A stretch of 64,000 bases of DNA from Falsochrobactrum ovis. GTDB taxonomy: Bacteria; Pseudomonadota; Alphaproteobacteria; Rhizobiales; Rhizobiaceae. Below are positions 54,863-63,884 of this stretch, piece by piece; within the stretch, counting starts at the first letter, position 1; the number at the start of each line of letters is the position of its first letter. The translations under genes were made by a program, and so were the position numbers. The stretch is from NCBI RefSeq assembly GCF_003259955.1, contig NZ_QLMK01000001.1, positions 559,411 through 623,410 of the forward strand, read 5' to 3'. The notes under the pieces are model-generated. The model saw nothing but the letters and a program-made list of their open reading frames with translations. It was not told where the DNA came from and did no database searches.

Positions 54863-55813
54863 ATGACAACACGGCTTTACTGGCATCCGATTTATCTTGA
54901 GCACCAAACGCCGCCCGGCCATCCCGAGCGGCCCGATCGCATCCGCGCTTTAATGAGTGAGCTTGACGGTCCGGATTTTTATCGGTTGGATCGTGTAGAA
55001 GCTCCACGCGCCAATGAGAATTCGATTTTGCTCGCCCATTCGGAGGCGCATTTTGAAACTGTGCGGGCGAAACCGCCTGCATTATCAGAGGGTGAGCAGG
55101 ACCCGGAATCTATCGTCCGGCTTAATGGCGACACCTATGTGAGCGCGCGCAGCATGGATGCGGGCCTTACCGCAATCGGCGCTGCCATGGCCGCAATTGA
55201 TGATGTGTTTTCGGGCGCTGCAAACAATGTTTTTGTCGCCTCGCGCCCGCCCGGACACCACGCCGAAACCAATAAGGCTATGGGCTTTTGTCTTTTCAAC
55301 AATATTGCCATTGCGGCACGCCATGCGCAGCGTTTATATGGCGTAGAACGCATTGCCATTATCGATTGGGATGTGCATCACGGTAACGGGACGCAGGAGA
55401 TTTTTGAACGGGATAAGAGCGTGCTTTTCTGCTCGACCCATCAACTGCCTCTTTATCCAGGCACCGGCGCAAAGGATGAAACTGGAGTGGGCAATATTGT
55501 TAATGCGCCGCTCTCGCCACATTCGGGCAGTCGGGAATTCCGCGAAGCGTTTAATAGTCGAATATTGCCAGCTCTGGACAATTTTCGGCCAGATTTGATA
55601 CTTATTTCCGCGGGATTTGATGCCCATTATCTTGACCCGCTAGCGCAAATCAACCTCGATGAGACAGATTTCGACTGGGCAACCGGCAAGCTGATGGAGC
55701 GGGCGGAAAGATTTTGTGATCACCGTTTAGTGAGCTTGCTTGAGGGTGGATATGATCTTGAGGGCTTGTCACGGTCAGCATCAGCGCATATTACGCGGCT
55801 GTTAAGAGGATAA
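54863..55813 (+). CDS. Histone-deacetylase-like amidohydrolase
   Basis: A 316-residue zinc hydrolase of the HDAC/AcuC/APAH superfamily. RPPGHHAETNKAMGFCLFNN holds the paired His, IIDWDVHHGNGTQEIF the metal-binding Asp and His, and ILISAGFDAHYLDPL the further metal Asp; SLLEGGYDLEGL is near the end. Bacterial members remove acetyl groups from proteins or polyamines; the substrate here is unknown. Three bases separate it from xseB, so they are co-transcribed, which is a conserved pair in rhizobia. Confidence 0.93.
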   Translation: MTTRLYWHPIYLEHQTPPGHPERPDRIRALMSELDGPDFYRLDRVEAPRANENSILLAHSEAHFETVRAKPPALSEGEQDPESIVRLNGDTYVSARSMDAGLTAIGAAMAAIDDVFSGAANNVFVASRPPGHHAETNKAMGFCLFNNIAIAARHAQRLYGVERIAIIDWDVHHGNGTQEIFERDKSVLFCSTHQLPLYPGTGAKDETGVGNIVNAPLSPHSGSREFREAFNSRILPALDNFRPDLILISAGFDAHYLDPLAQINLDETDFDWATGKLMERAERFCDHRLVSLLEGGYDLEGLSRSASAHITRLLRG

Positions 55814-55816
55814 ATT

Positions 55817-56071
55817 ATGGTAACCGAACCATCGAATGCCGATATTGCTGTCATGAGTTTCGAGGATGCGCTTAAGCAGCTCGAAAAAATCGTGGATGAT
55901 CTGGAACGTGGCGACGTTCCGCTGGAAGAATCCATTCGCATTTATGAGCGTGGCGAGGCGCTGAAAAAACATTGCGATGCCTTGCTTAAAGCAGCCGAAG
56001 ATAAGGTTGAAAAGATTCGTATTGGCCGCAACGGCCAGCCAGTCGGAACCGAACCACTGGATGATGAATAA
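55817..56071 (+). CDS. xseB: Exodeoxyribonuclease VII small subunit
   Basis: An 84-residue protein: [40 protein letters not shown] and the end [12 protein letters not shown] are the XseB signature helices. It combines with XseA (not in the window) to degrade single-stranded DNA. AGAGGA lies before ATG. It immediately follows the deacetylase-like gene. Confidence 0.95.
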   Translation: MVTEPSNADIAVMSFEDALKQLEKIVDDLERGDVPLEESIRIYERGEALKKHCDALLKAAEDKVEKIRIGRNGQPVGTEPLDDE

Positions 56072-56110
56072 TATGGCCGTCAAGCCATCAATGAGACAGC
56101 GATTTGTCGG

Positions 56111-56629
56111 TTAGACCAGCGATTTCAAATAATCAGCAACTGGCATGAGCACACCGCTCAGCAAATAAGGGCCTAATCCCCACGTAAGCGTCCACAGAGC
56201 TGCACCGACCATATTTGCCGCCAGAAAATGACTTGGCTTCATTTTCAATGTGCCTGCGATAATTCCGTTGAGCTGTCGCAACAGCACCACGAAGCGCGCA
56301 GTTGCGACCATATAAATGCCTCTGCGGGCAAAGAGTTCTTCAAAATGCTCCAGCCGCTCAGGCGTAAGCTTGATCATATGACCAAAACGCAAGATTAGCC
56401 GGCGTCCGCCAATCCGGCCGATAAGATAACCGGTACAATCGCCCAGAACCGCGCCCGCAAAAACCGCTATAAGAACAGCATCGATATTTAATGTCCCGTT
56501 CAAGGCCAAGAGCGAGCTGGCAATTACTGCACTTTCGCCAGGCAGGGGCGCGCCAAAAGATTCACCATAAACAATCAGGAAAAGCGCGAATGCGCCGTAA
56601 GCTGTAATATAAGGCTCAATATAATGCAT
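56111..56629 (-). CDS. DedA-family membrane protein
   Basis: A 172-residue protein if started at MHYIEPYITAYGAFALFLIV (56629); 38 upstream codons are possible but would overlap the next gene. GESFGAPLPGESAVIASSLL is the DedA/SNARE-associated motif, with VFAGAVLGDCTGYLIGRIGG and ATARFVVLLRQLNGIIAGTL containing the conserved Arg residues. Four to five helices. DedA proteins act as undecaprenyl- or phospholipid-related flippases and keep membrane potential. The weak ribosome site suggests low expression. Confidence 0.85.
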   Translation of the reverse strand: MHYIEPYITAYGAFALFLIVYGESFGAPLPGESAVIASSLLALNGTLNIDAVLIAVFAGAVLGDCTGYLIGRIGGRRLILRFGHMIKLTPERLEHFEELFARRGIYMVATARFVVLLRQLNGIIAGTLKMKPSHFLAANMVGAALWTLTWGLGPYLLSGVLMPVADYLKSLV

Positions 56630-56693
56630 TTCAGAGACGCCGCTTTCCTTAGGGTCCACTCCAAAGCAAGCGGCGTTGTCTGCTAAAGCCGAT

Positions 56694-56957
56694 TCAGCCG
56701 ATGGAGCGTTTGCCAGTAATAGCGTGATAGACTGACAATACAAGGATCGCGCCAGCTATTGAAACCAGCAGGCTGAATAGATCCAGCGCGCCCGTTATTC
56801 CCCGTCCAAACAAAAAAGACGAGATAATGCCGCCAACCACTGCGCCAATAATGCCCAGTGCTATATCGAGAAAAAATCCTTGCCCGGATTTGTTGACAAT
56901 TTTGCTTCCGATAAAGCCCGCAATGAGCCCTAAGACAATCCAACTGATAATGCTCAT
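56694..56957 (-). CDS. GlsB/YeaQ/YmgE family small membrane protein
   Basis: An 87-residue protein with three short hydrophobic segments starting MSIISWIVLGLIAGFIGSKI; GGAG is eight bases before this ATG. GQGFFLDIALGIIGAVVGGI and the glycine-rich hairpins are typical of the transglycosylase-associated protein family (GlsB/YeaQ/YmgE), often induced by stress. The function is unknown. It is upstream of the DedA gene on the same strand. Confidence 0.87.
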   Translation of the reverse strand: MSIISWIVLGLIAGFIGSKIVNKSGQGFFLDIALGIIGAVVGGIISSFLFGRGITGALDLFSLLVSIAGAILVLSVYHAITGKRSIG

Positions 56958-57116
56958 GTAGTATTTCTCCATCTAAATAAGTAAAAAACAATATAAATGA
57001 AGTTAAGTTCTGGAATTTACCATTTTACAACTTATCGAGTTGCAATGATAACTCAACTACGCAATCATTAATACTGTATAAAGGGAAAGCCCAGCAGACA
57101 ACAGGAGTTTGATGCC

Positions 57117-57659
57117 ATGGGAAGTTTCGATAATACAGGTAATTCTCCAGTACCCGGCGGTAGTCTGGCCAAGCCGGTCATGATTGCTTTAGGCGCGCTA
57201 CTGGTCGGCAAAATGCTCAAAGGCAATAAGGATGAAGCAGAGCAGCCAGCTCCGCTTTCTGAAGGCACATCGACTGGCGCGGGCGAGGGAATGCTGGGCA
57301 GTATTCTTGGTGGTGTTGGCAATATGTTGGGCGATGCTGGCAATGCTCAAGCGGCACCTATGCCGGGCGAGTTGAGCGGCGGCCTTGGCAGTTTACTTGA
57401 GAAACTCACCCAGGCGGGACATGGTGATAAGGTCCAATCCTGGTTGGGGCAGGGAGAAAATGCGCCGATTGATCCGAACCATTTGGGCGATGCCATTGGC
57501 AGCTCGACGATTAATCAGGTCGCGCAACATGCCGGGATCGACCCACAGGAATTGCTCACTCAACTATCGCAAGTTCTTCCCGGCGTCGTGGACAAGCTGA
57601 CTACGGGCGGCAAGATCCCTGATTTGAATGAACTATCGAGCCTGTTGCAGAACCGTTGA
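57117..57659 (+). CDS. YidB-family (DUF937) protein
   Basis: A 180-residue protein with glycine/alanine-rich low-complexity sequence in the first 100 residues and the YidB C-terminal domain: GDKVQSWLGQGENAPIDPNH, then IGSSTINQVAQHAG and LLTQLSQVLPGVVDKLT. An early hydrophobic stretch (ALGALLVGKML) is short. AGGAG is nine bases before ATG. The function of YidB is unknown; it behaves like a small soluble helical protein. A strong terminator follows. Confidence 0.85.
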   Translation: MGSFDNTGNSPVPGGSLAKPVMIALGALLVGKMLKGNKDEAEQPAPLSEGTSTGAGEGMLGSILGGVGNMLGDAGNAQAAPMPGELSGGLGSLLEKLTQAGHGDKVQSWLGQGENAPIDPNHLGDAIGSSTINQVAQHAGIDPQELLTQLSQVLPGVVDKLTTGGKIPDLNELSSLLQNR

Positions 57660-57684
57660 TCGAAGATCATATTAGAAGATGGTC

Positions 57685-57713
57685 GCACCGGCGGTCTACC
57701 GCCGGTGCTTTTT
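57685..57713 (+). terminator. Rho-independent terminator after the YidB-like gene
   Basis: GCACCGGCGG-tcta-CCGCCGGTGC followed by TTTTTC, 25 bases after the stop. It sets the pirin gene off as a separate unit. Confidence 0.93.
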
Positions 57714-57731
57714 CGTTCAAGGCGGTTATCG

Positions 57732-58652
57732 ATGAGCTTCTTTCCCTTTCAAGACCCGATTCTTGGCGATAAGGCTTCGGTCGATTCCATTGAAACGCTC
57801 GTCATTCCGCGCACCAGCGATATTGGCGGGCTGGAAGTGCGCCGCGCTTTACCTACCGCCCGGCGGCGATTGGTGGGGCCTTTTATTTTCTTCGACCGTA
57901 TGGGCCCGGCAGTGCTGCGTGTGGGCGATGCGCTCGACGTCAAGCCGCATCCGCATATTGGACTTTCAACAGTGACCTATCTTTTTGATGGGCATATCCG
58001 CCATCGCGATAGCCTCGGCACTAAGATGGTCATCAAACCGGGCGATGTAAATTTGATGACTGCCGGCAGGGGTATTGTTCATTCTGAACGTTCGCCAGAA
58101 GAAGAGCGGGGCAAACCAATGGCGATGTCCGGCATCCAGACTTGGCTTGCTTTACCCGATGCAAAAGAGGAAATGAACCCGGAATTCTCCCATACTATCG
58201 CATCTGAACTACCGCTTATGCAGGATAGTGATGTGAATGGGCGGCTGATTATTGGTTCCATGCATGGGCTGACCTCGCCGGTCGTGCAACATACCGAAAC
58301 GCTCTATGCTGATATCGAGATTAATCCATCGGGCCGTTTTCAGCTTCCACCTGTAACCGAAGAACGTGCAATTTATACTTTGCGGGGAAATCTGCGCATT
58401 AGCGGTGATGTGTTTCCACCAGATCGCCTGCTCGCTTTTCGCCCAGGCGATGATATTGTTATCGAAGCTGGCCCCGATGGCGCGCATTTTATGCTATTTG
58501 GCGGTGCGCCGCTTGGATCAAGGCGCTATATTTGGTGGAATTTCGTTTCGTCTTCGAAAGAACGCATTGAGCAGGCAAAGGAAGAATGGCGCACTGGCCA
58601 ATTCGATATTGTGCCCGGTGACGAGAAAGATTTCATACCTTTGCCAGCATGA
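57732..58652 (+). CDS. Pirin family protein
   Basis: A 306-residue double-cupin protein starting MSFFPFQDPILGDKASVDSI; an upstream in-frame codon lies inside the terminator and is rejected. RRLVGPFIFFDRMGPAVL, KPHPHIGLSTVTYLFDGHIR, the HRDSLGTKMVIKPGDVNLMT segment and SERSPEEE carry the iron-binding His/Glu set of pirins. Pirins are metal-binding proteins; some have quercetinase activity, others act as redox sensors. The substrate or role here is unknown. Confidence 0.9.
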   Translation: MSFFPFQDPILGDKASVDSIETLVIPRTSDIGGLEVRRALPTARRRLVGPFIFFDRMGPAVLRVGDALDVKPHPHIGLSTVTYLFDGHIRHRDSLGTKMVIKPGDVNLMTAGRGIVHSERSPEEERGKPMAMSGIQTWLALPDAKEEMNPEFSHTIASELPLMQDSDVNGRLIIGSMHGLTSPVVQHTETLYADIEINPSGRFQLPPVTEERAIYTLRGNLRISGDVFPPDRLLAFRPGDDIVIEAGPDGAHFMLFGGAPLGSRRYIWWNFVSSSKERIEQAKEEWRTGQFDIVPGDEKDFIPLPA

Positions 58653-58753
58653 TGTGCAAAAACTGCTAGAATACACTATATGCCCGTTCAACTTGATCTT
58701 GGCTTGCTGCTGTTATACCGACAATCGGTGCCCCAATAATATAGGCTAAAAAT

Positions 58754-60685
58754 ATGTCCCGACCCCACACCCCATTGCTCGATAAAGTACCTACGCCGGA
58801 TCTTCTTCGCGCATTGCCGGAACAGGACTTACCCCAATTGACGGACGAACTGCGTGCGGAGCTGATTGATGCAGTGTCTACGACTGGCGGTCATTTGGGG
58901 GCTGGCCTTGGCGTGGTTGAACTGACAGTTGCGCTCCATCACGTTTTCAACACGCCCCATGATCGGATCATCTGGGATGTGGGACATCAGGCCTATCCGC
59001 ATAAAATTCTCACCGGTCGTCGTGATCGTATCCGCACCTTGAGACAGGAGGGCGGGCTTTCTGGTTTTACCAAGCGGGCAGAAAGTGAATATGATCCTTT
59101 TGGCGCGGCGCATTCCTCGACGTCTATTTCTGCGGGCCTTGGCATGGCCGTGGCAAGCGAACTTACCGGTGTTTCGCGCAATGTGATTGCGGTGATCGGT
59201 GATGGTTCAATGTCCGCAGGCATGGCCTATGAGGCTATGAACAATGCGGGAGCGCTCGACGCGCGCCTGATTGTTATTCTCAACGATAATGACATGTCCA
59301 TTGCGCCGCCAACTGGCGCGATGAGTGCGTATCTGGCGCGTCTGGTTTCAGGCCGCACCTACCGCACCATGCGCGAAACTGCAAAGCAGCTCGCGCAGAA
59401 ATTGCCAAAATTCTTGCAGGATAAAGCACGTAAATCCGAAGAATATGCACGCGCTTTCTTCACTGGCGGCACGCTGTTTGAAGAACTGGGTTTTTATTAT
59501 GTCGGGCCGATTGATGGTCACAATCTCGACCATTTGCTGCCGATCCTTAAAAATGTCCGCGACACGCAAGAAGGCCCGGTGCTTATCCATGTGGTAACAC
59601 AAAAGGGTAAGGGCTATGCGCCTGCGGAAGCTGCTGCGGATAAATATCACGGCGTCAATAAATTCGATGTGATTACCGGCAAGCAGGCCAAGCCACCGGC
59701 AAATGCGCCAAGCTATACGAAAATTTTCGGCACAAGCCTGATTGAGGAAGCCCGCCACGATGACAAGATCGTCGCCATTACCGCAGCAATGCCCACTGGC
59801 ACGGGCTTGGATCTGTTTGGCGAAGCTTTTCCCAAACGGGTTTTTGATGTTGGCATCGCCGAACAACATGCGGTGACTTTTGCCGCAGGTCTTGCCAGCG
59901 AAGGATTAAAACCTTTCTGCGCGATTTATTCGACTTTTTTGCAGCGCGGTTATGATCAGGTCGTGCATGATGTCTCCATTCAAAATCTGCCTGTGCGATT
60001 TCCAATCGATCGGGCAGGGCTTGTAGGCGCTGATGGTCCAACCCATGCAGGTTCCTTTGATACGGGCTTTCTCGCAGCCCTTCCCGGATTTGTGGTGATG
60101 GCGGCATCCGACGAGGCGGAATTGCGCCATATGGTTCGAACCGCCGCAGAATATGATGAAGGCCCGATCTCCTTCCGTTATCCACGTGGGGATGGTGTCG
60201 GCGTTGATCTGCCAGAACGCGGCAGCGTGCTGGAAATCGGCAAGGGTCGTATCCTGCGCGAGGGGAGCAAAGTTGCGCTGCTTTCATTTGGAACAAGGCT
60301 GCAGGAATGTCTGAGCGCCGCTGAGGAATTGGTTGCTGCCGGACTATCAACCACCGTGGCGGATGCGCGTTTTGCCAAGCCGCTTGATCAGGATTTGATC
60401 CGTCGCCTTGCCCGTGAGCATGAAGTTCTGGTGACGATTGAAGAGGGTGCTGTGGGCGGTTTTGGTGCCCATGTGCTCCAATTCCTCGCCATGGACGGAT
60501 TGCTTGATCGCGGTCTGAAAGTGCGTGTGTTAACATTGCCCGATATTTATCAAGATCACGGCAAGCCCGACGCTATGTATGCTTCCGCCGGACTGGACCG
60601 AGTGGGCATCGTCAATACGGTTTTTGCAGCGCTTCACCTCGAAGAACTTGGGCGGGAAGAAACCGCAACACCTTTCCGCGCCTAA
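58754..60685 (+). CDS. dxs: 1-deoxy-D-xylulose-5-phosphate synthase
   Basis: A 643-residue thiamine-diphosphate enzyme, first step of the MEP isoprenoid pathway (pyruvate + glyceraldehyde 3-phosphate). [40 protein letters not shown], the ThDP motif [16 protein letters not shown] and [17 protein letters not shown] with the catalytic Glu are present. [13 protein letters not shown] ends the C-terminal domain. No strong ribosome site precedes ATG. Four bases separate it from tlyA. Confidence 0.97.
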   Translation: MSRPHTPLLDKVPTPDLLRALPEQDLPQLTDELRAELIDAVSTTGGHLGAGLGVVELTVALHHVFNTPHDRIIWDVGHQAYPHKILTGRRDRIRTLRQEGGLSGFTKRAESEYDPFGAAHSSTSISAGLGMAVASELTGVSRNVIAVIGDGSMSAGMAYEAMNNAGALDARLIVILNDNDMSIAPPTGAMSAYLARLVSGRTYRTMRETAKQLAQKLPKFLQDKARKSEEYARAFFTGGTLFEELGFYYVGPIDGHNLDHLLPILKNVRDTQEGPVLIHVVTQKGKGYAPAEAAADKYHGVNKFDVITGKQAKPPANAPSYTKIFGTSLIEEARHDDKIVAITAAMPTGTGLDLFGEAFPKRVFDVGIAEQHAVTFAAGLASEGLKPFCAIYSTFLQRGYDQVVHDVSIQNLPVRFPIDRAGLVGADGPTHAGSFDTGFLAALPGFVVMAASDEAELRHMVRTAAEYDEGPISFRYPRGDGVGVDLPERGSVLEIGKGRILREGSKVALLSFGTRLQECLSAAEELVAAGLSTTVADARFAKPLDQDLIRRLAREHEVLVTIEEGAVGGFGAHVLQFLAMDGLLDRGLKVRVLTLPDIYQDHGKPDAMYASAGLDRVGIVNTVFAALHLEELGREETATPFRA

Positions 60686-60689
60686 AGCG

Positions 60690-61463
60690 ATGCGTGCTGA
60701 GCCTGCCGATAATAATCTTGATAAAAACTTGCGCCTTGATCAATTGCTGGTCGAGCGCAAGTTTTTTGCAACGCGTTCACGCGCTCGCGATGCGATCCAG
60801 CGCGGAACCGTCCAAGTGGATGGCAAAATCATTACCAAGCCCGGGCAAAGTTTTACGCGTGATGTAACTATTTCGGTTGACGATCCGGCGAGCCGCTATG
60901 TTTCCCGCGCTGCACTCAAACTGGTCAGAGCGCTTGATCATTTCGACCTTGATGTGACCGGACGAACTGCGCTCGATATTGGCGCTTCCACTGGTGGCTT
61001 CACCCAAGTGTTGCTTGATCGCGGCGCAAGCCATGTTATCGCAATTGATGTTGGCCATGACCAATTGCATGAAAGCCTGCGCAGCGATAGCCGCGTGACC
61101 AATAAGGAAGGCATTAACGCCCGCAGTCTGGAACTGAGCGATCTTGATGGCCGCGAGGTGGATTGCATTGTGTCGGATGTAAGCTTTATCTCGCTTAAAC
61201 TGGCCTTGCCTCCAGCATTGGCGTTTGCGCAAAAAGGTGCTATTTGCGCGCTTCTTGTAAAACCGCAATTTGAGGCCGGGCGTGAGGCTATAGGCAAAGG
61301 CGGCATTCTGCGTGACGCGTCGCAAGGTGAGCGCATTGCAGAAGAACTCGAAACTTGGCTGAATAATCTGCCTGACTGGCGCGCTTTGGGTATTTGCCCA
61401 TCGCCAATCGAAGGTGGTGACGGTAATCGTGAATATCTCTTGGCAGGAAAGAAAGATAAATGA
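60690..61463 (+). CDS. tlyA: TlyA-family rRNA 2'-O-methyltransferase
   Basis: A 257-residue protein starting MRAEPADNNLDKNLRLDQLL just after the dxs stop; a longer in-frame reading through the dxs end is rejected. An S4 RNA-binding domain (about 16-75, RLDQLLVERKFFATRSRARD) is followed by an FtsJ-like methyltransferase (ALDIGASTGGFTQVLLDRGA, about 90). KPQFEAGREAIGKGGILRD holds the conserved Lys-Pro. The family methylates 16S and/or 23S rRNA ribose, although early annotations call it hemolysin. Its stop overlaps the next start by 4 nt. Confidence 0.92.
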   Translation: MRAEPADNNLDKNLRLDQLLVERKFFATRSRARDAIQRGTVQVDGKIITKPGQSFTRDVTISVDDPASRYVSRAALKLVRALDHFDLDVTGRTALDIGASTGGFTQVLLDRGASHVIAIDVGHDQLHESLRSDSRVTNKEGINARSLELSDLDGREVDCIVSDVSFISLKLALPPALAFAQKGAICALLVKPQFEAGREAIGKGGILRDASQGERIAEELETWLNNLPDWRALGICPSPIEGGDGNREYLLAGKKDK

Positions 61464-62689
61464 CGACGCAAGTAACAATCCGCGCAATGGGTGCGGGCGG
61501 GGATGGCGTCGCCAATCTTCCAGATGGTCAGGTCTATGTGCCCTTCACACTGCCGGGCGAGGTGGCCAATGTGGCGCGCGAAAAAAACCGCGCAACGCTG
61601 ATGGCTTTGCTTCAAACCTCACCAGAACGCCAACAGCCGGTCTGTCGGCATTTTGAGGAATGTGGAAGCTGCGCTTTGCAGCATTGGCATGATGAACCCT
61701 ATCGCGCGTGGAAGCGTGAGCTGGTTGTTTCTGCGCTTAAGGGCAGGGGCCTTGATGTTGAGGTCGATGCGCTCATTCCATGCAGTCCGCGCTCGCGCCG
61801 CCGTGCGGTTTTCGCAGCGCGCCAGACAGAGCGCGGCATGCTTTTGGGCTTTAATCGCCATATGAGCCATGAAATCATCGACATTGTGGAATGTCCGGTT
61901 ACCGTGCGGGAAATTACGTCGCGGCTTGATGATCTGCGTGAAGTTGCAAGCTTGCTTGCGCCCGGCTCAAAGCCTTTCAGACTTGCCGCTACGCTGACGG
62001 ACGCTGGTCTTGACCTTGCAGCAAGCGATTGCGGCAAACTCACCGACGAGCAACGCCGCGATTTGATGGCGCTTGTGATCAAAAAAGGTTTTGCCAGATT
62101 GTCCCACGAGGGCGAAATTATTGTTGAGCCCAAAAAACCCACTATTCAAATCGGTAAAGTGCCGGTTCCGGTGCCTCCGGGCGGGTTTTTGCAAGCGACG
62201 GCAGAAGCCGAAGAAATCATGGCGTCGCTGGTGATAAGCCATATCGGCAAAGCCAAGCGTGTTGCCGATTTATTCTGCGGAGTTGGCACTTTTGCACTGC
62301 GTATCGCTGAAAAAAGCGCAGTTCATGCCATCGAAAACGATGCGGCAGCCTTGGTGGCACTGGATCGCGCTGTGCGCCATGTGCAGGGGCTCAAGCCTGT
62401 TTCTATTGAGCGACGCGATCTTTTCCGCCGTCCATTAATGCCAAAGGAATTGCTGCCCTATAATGCCGTCCTGTTCGACCCGCCGCGCGCCGGTGCACAG
62501 GAGCAGGCGACCGAGCTTGCCAAATCCAAGGTAGAAAAGGTGGTTGCAGTCTCATGCAATCCGGTAACGCTTGCACGAGATCTCTCAATCTTGGTCAATG
62601 GCGGCTACCGCATCCGGCGCGTCACCCCGATAGACCAGTTTCTATGGTCTTCCCATGTGGAAACGGTGGTTTCTCTGGTGCGCGCATAG
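61460..62689 (+). CDS. TrmA/RlmD-family RNA m5U methyltransferase
   Basis: A 409-residue protein. A TRAM-like N-terminus (AMGAGGDGVANLPDGQVYVP) is followed by a likely [4Fe-4S] site C-x5-C-x2-C in CRHFEECGSCALQHW with VECPVTV as fourth ligand. The SAM domain has VADLFCGVGTFALRIAEKSA, DPPRAGAQEQ and the catalytic cysteine VSCNPVTLARD. This fits the RlmD/RumA group making m5U in 23S rRNA or tRNA; the exact base is not predictable. It is operonic with dxs and tlyA. Confidence 0.9.
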   Translation: MTTQVTIRAMGAGGDGVANLPDGQVYVPFTLPGEVANVAREKNRATLMALLQTSPERQQPVCRHFEECGSCALQHWHDEPYRAWKRELVVSALKGRGLDVEVDALIPCSPRSRRRAVFAARQTERGMLLGFNRHMSHEIIDIVECPVTVREITSRLDDLREVASLLAPGSKPFRLAATLTDAGLDLAASDCGKLTDEQRRDLMALVIKKGFARLSHEGEIIVEPKKPTIQIGKVPVPVPPGGFLQATAEAEEIMASLVISHIGKAKRVADLFCGVGTFALRIAEKSAVHAIENDAAALVALDRAVRHVQGLKPVSIERRDLFRRPLMPKELLPYNAVLFDPPRAGAQEQATELAKSKVEKVVAVSCNPVTLARDLSILVNGGYRIRRVTPIDQFLWSSHVETVVSLVRA

Positions 62690-62703
62690 GGCGCGGCACA
62701 GGC

Positions 62704-63306
62704 TCACATTTTTTCGATGATTTTCCGATCACCTTCATATGCGCGGCCATTGGCGGATATGATGGCGGGCACAATATCTTCAGCACGGTCGATGATAAGC
62801 GGTTGAACCTGATGCGCCGTGTGGATGAAGCCTTGCTTGCGCATATGGTCGAGCAGGGCGAGCATCGGCTGCCAGAAATTATTGATATTGGCAAAAACCA
62901 TTGGTTTGCGGTGTTTGCCAAGCTGCGCCCAGGTCATGATCTCAACAATTTCTTCTAACGTGCCAATACCTCCGGGCAGGGTTACAAAGCCGTCAGATTT
63001 TTCAAACATCAAATGTTTGCGCTGATGCATATCCTCAACAACAATCAGCTCGCTCAGCTCTTGCGCCTTCTCAAGGCTGGCTTCTTTATCGAGCAGGAAA
63101 GACGGAATTATGCCAGTGACTTGGCCTCCCGCTTCCATAACGCCTTGGGCAACAGCGCCCATAATGCCGCGCGTGCCACCACCATAAATCAGGCGAATGC
63201 CGTGTTGCGCAATTGAGCGGCCAAGAGTAAGGCCCGCTTCACGATAAATGGGATCAAGGCCCGTCGATGAGCCGCAATAAACGCAGATGGATCGAATCTG
63301 TGACAT
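62704..63306 (-). CDS. LOG-family nucleoside 5'-monophosphate phosphoribohydrolase
   Basis: A 200-residue protein starting MSQIRSICVYCGSSTGLDPI; seven upstream codons are possible but lack support. LIYGGGTRGIMGAVAQGVME and MHQRKHLMFEKSDGFVTLPG followed by GIGTLEE give the LOG signature PGGxGTxxE. The family releases the base from cytokinin or purine nucleotides and is often mis-annotated as lysine decarboxylase. The physiological substrate here is unknown. Convergent with the RNA methyltransferase, 14 bases apart. Confidence 0.9.
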   Translation of the reverse strand: MSQIRSICVYCGSSTGLDPIYREAGLTLGRSIAQHGIRLIYGGGTRGIMGAVAQGVMEAGGQVTGIIPSFLLDKEASLEKAQELSELIVVEDMHQRKHLMFEKSDGFVTLPGGIGTLEEIVEIMTWAQLGKHRKPMVFANINNFWQPMLALLDHMRKQGFIHTAHQVQPLIIDRAEDIVPAIISANGRAYEGDRKIIEKM

Positions 63307-63427
63307 GGTTTTTCTTGAGCCTTTCATGCCTCAACGTCAAGAAGATCGTCCAAAAATCGGCATCCCGACTAGACTTTTTTATGAGTTTCTTTAACCCTTG
63401 CAGGCAAATTTTAAGAGGAGCTCAAAC

Positions 63428-63775
63428 GTGAAAAAACTACTTGGCGCAATTGCGCTGTCCTTTGCCGCAACAACGGCTCTGGCCAACGAGATCAACATCA
63501 CCATTCCCGATGATGTGGAAGTGCAAAGCGATTCGGTACTTTATCAATGCGGTGAGGAAACTATTTCTGCAACCTATTATAATGCGGACGAAATTTCGCT
63601 GGTCGCGCTTGAAATGGAAGATACGACCATCGTGGCGGCCAATGTTATTTCAGCTTCTGGCGCACGTTATGCCGGAGGTCCGTATATTTGGTGGACAAAG
63701 GGTGCGACCGCTGATCTCTATAATCTAATTGAAGACCCAGAACAGGAAAATCCCCTGAGCTGCGTTGAACAGTGA
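63428..63775 (+). CDS. MliC/PliC-type periplasmic lysozyme inhibitor
   Basis: A 115-residue exported protein starting at GTG 63428, with GAGGAG seven bases upstream. Signal peptide MKKLLGAIALSFAATTALAN is cleaved near ALA-N. The MliC domain reads VLYQCGEETISATYY, SASGARYAGGPYIWWTKGA and ends PLSCVEQ, with the two cysteines probably in a disulfide. No lipobox, so it is a soluble periplasmic (PliC) form, as reported in Brucella. It inhibits c-type (host) lysozyme in the periplasm. Divergent from the LOG gene. Confidence 0.85.
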   Translation: MKKLLGAIALSFAATTALANEINITIPDDVEVQSDSVLYQCGEETISATYYNADEISLVALEMEDTTIVAANVISASGARYAGGPYIWWTKGATADLYNLIEDPEQENPLSCVEQ

Positions 63776-63884
63776 TTTGTTCGTTGGTGTCAGTTTAATC
63801 AGGGCCGGTGCTGGTTTTCTTGTCGGTTGCTGAAAAAAGAGATAAAGCTCATAATGTAAAAGTTTAATGTGGAATTCATAGCGA

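Noticed and set aside
59778-60536. 252-codon reading frame antisense to dxs
   Set aside because: Lies wholly inside dxs, which has every expected motif; the antisense product is rich in Arg, His, Gln and Pro, as is usual for a shadow frame, and it has no ribosome site.
60777-61615. Two long minus-strand frames over tlyA
   Set aside because: Complement of a well-supported S4-FtsJ methyltransferase; no conserved motif and no promoter.
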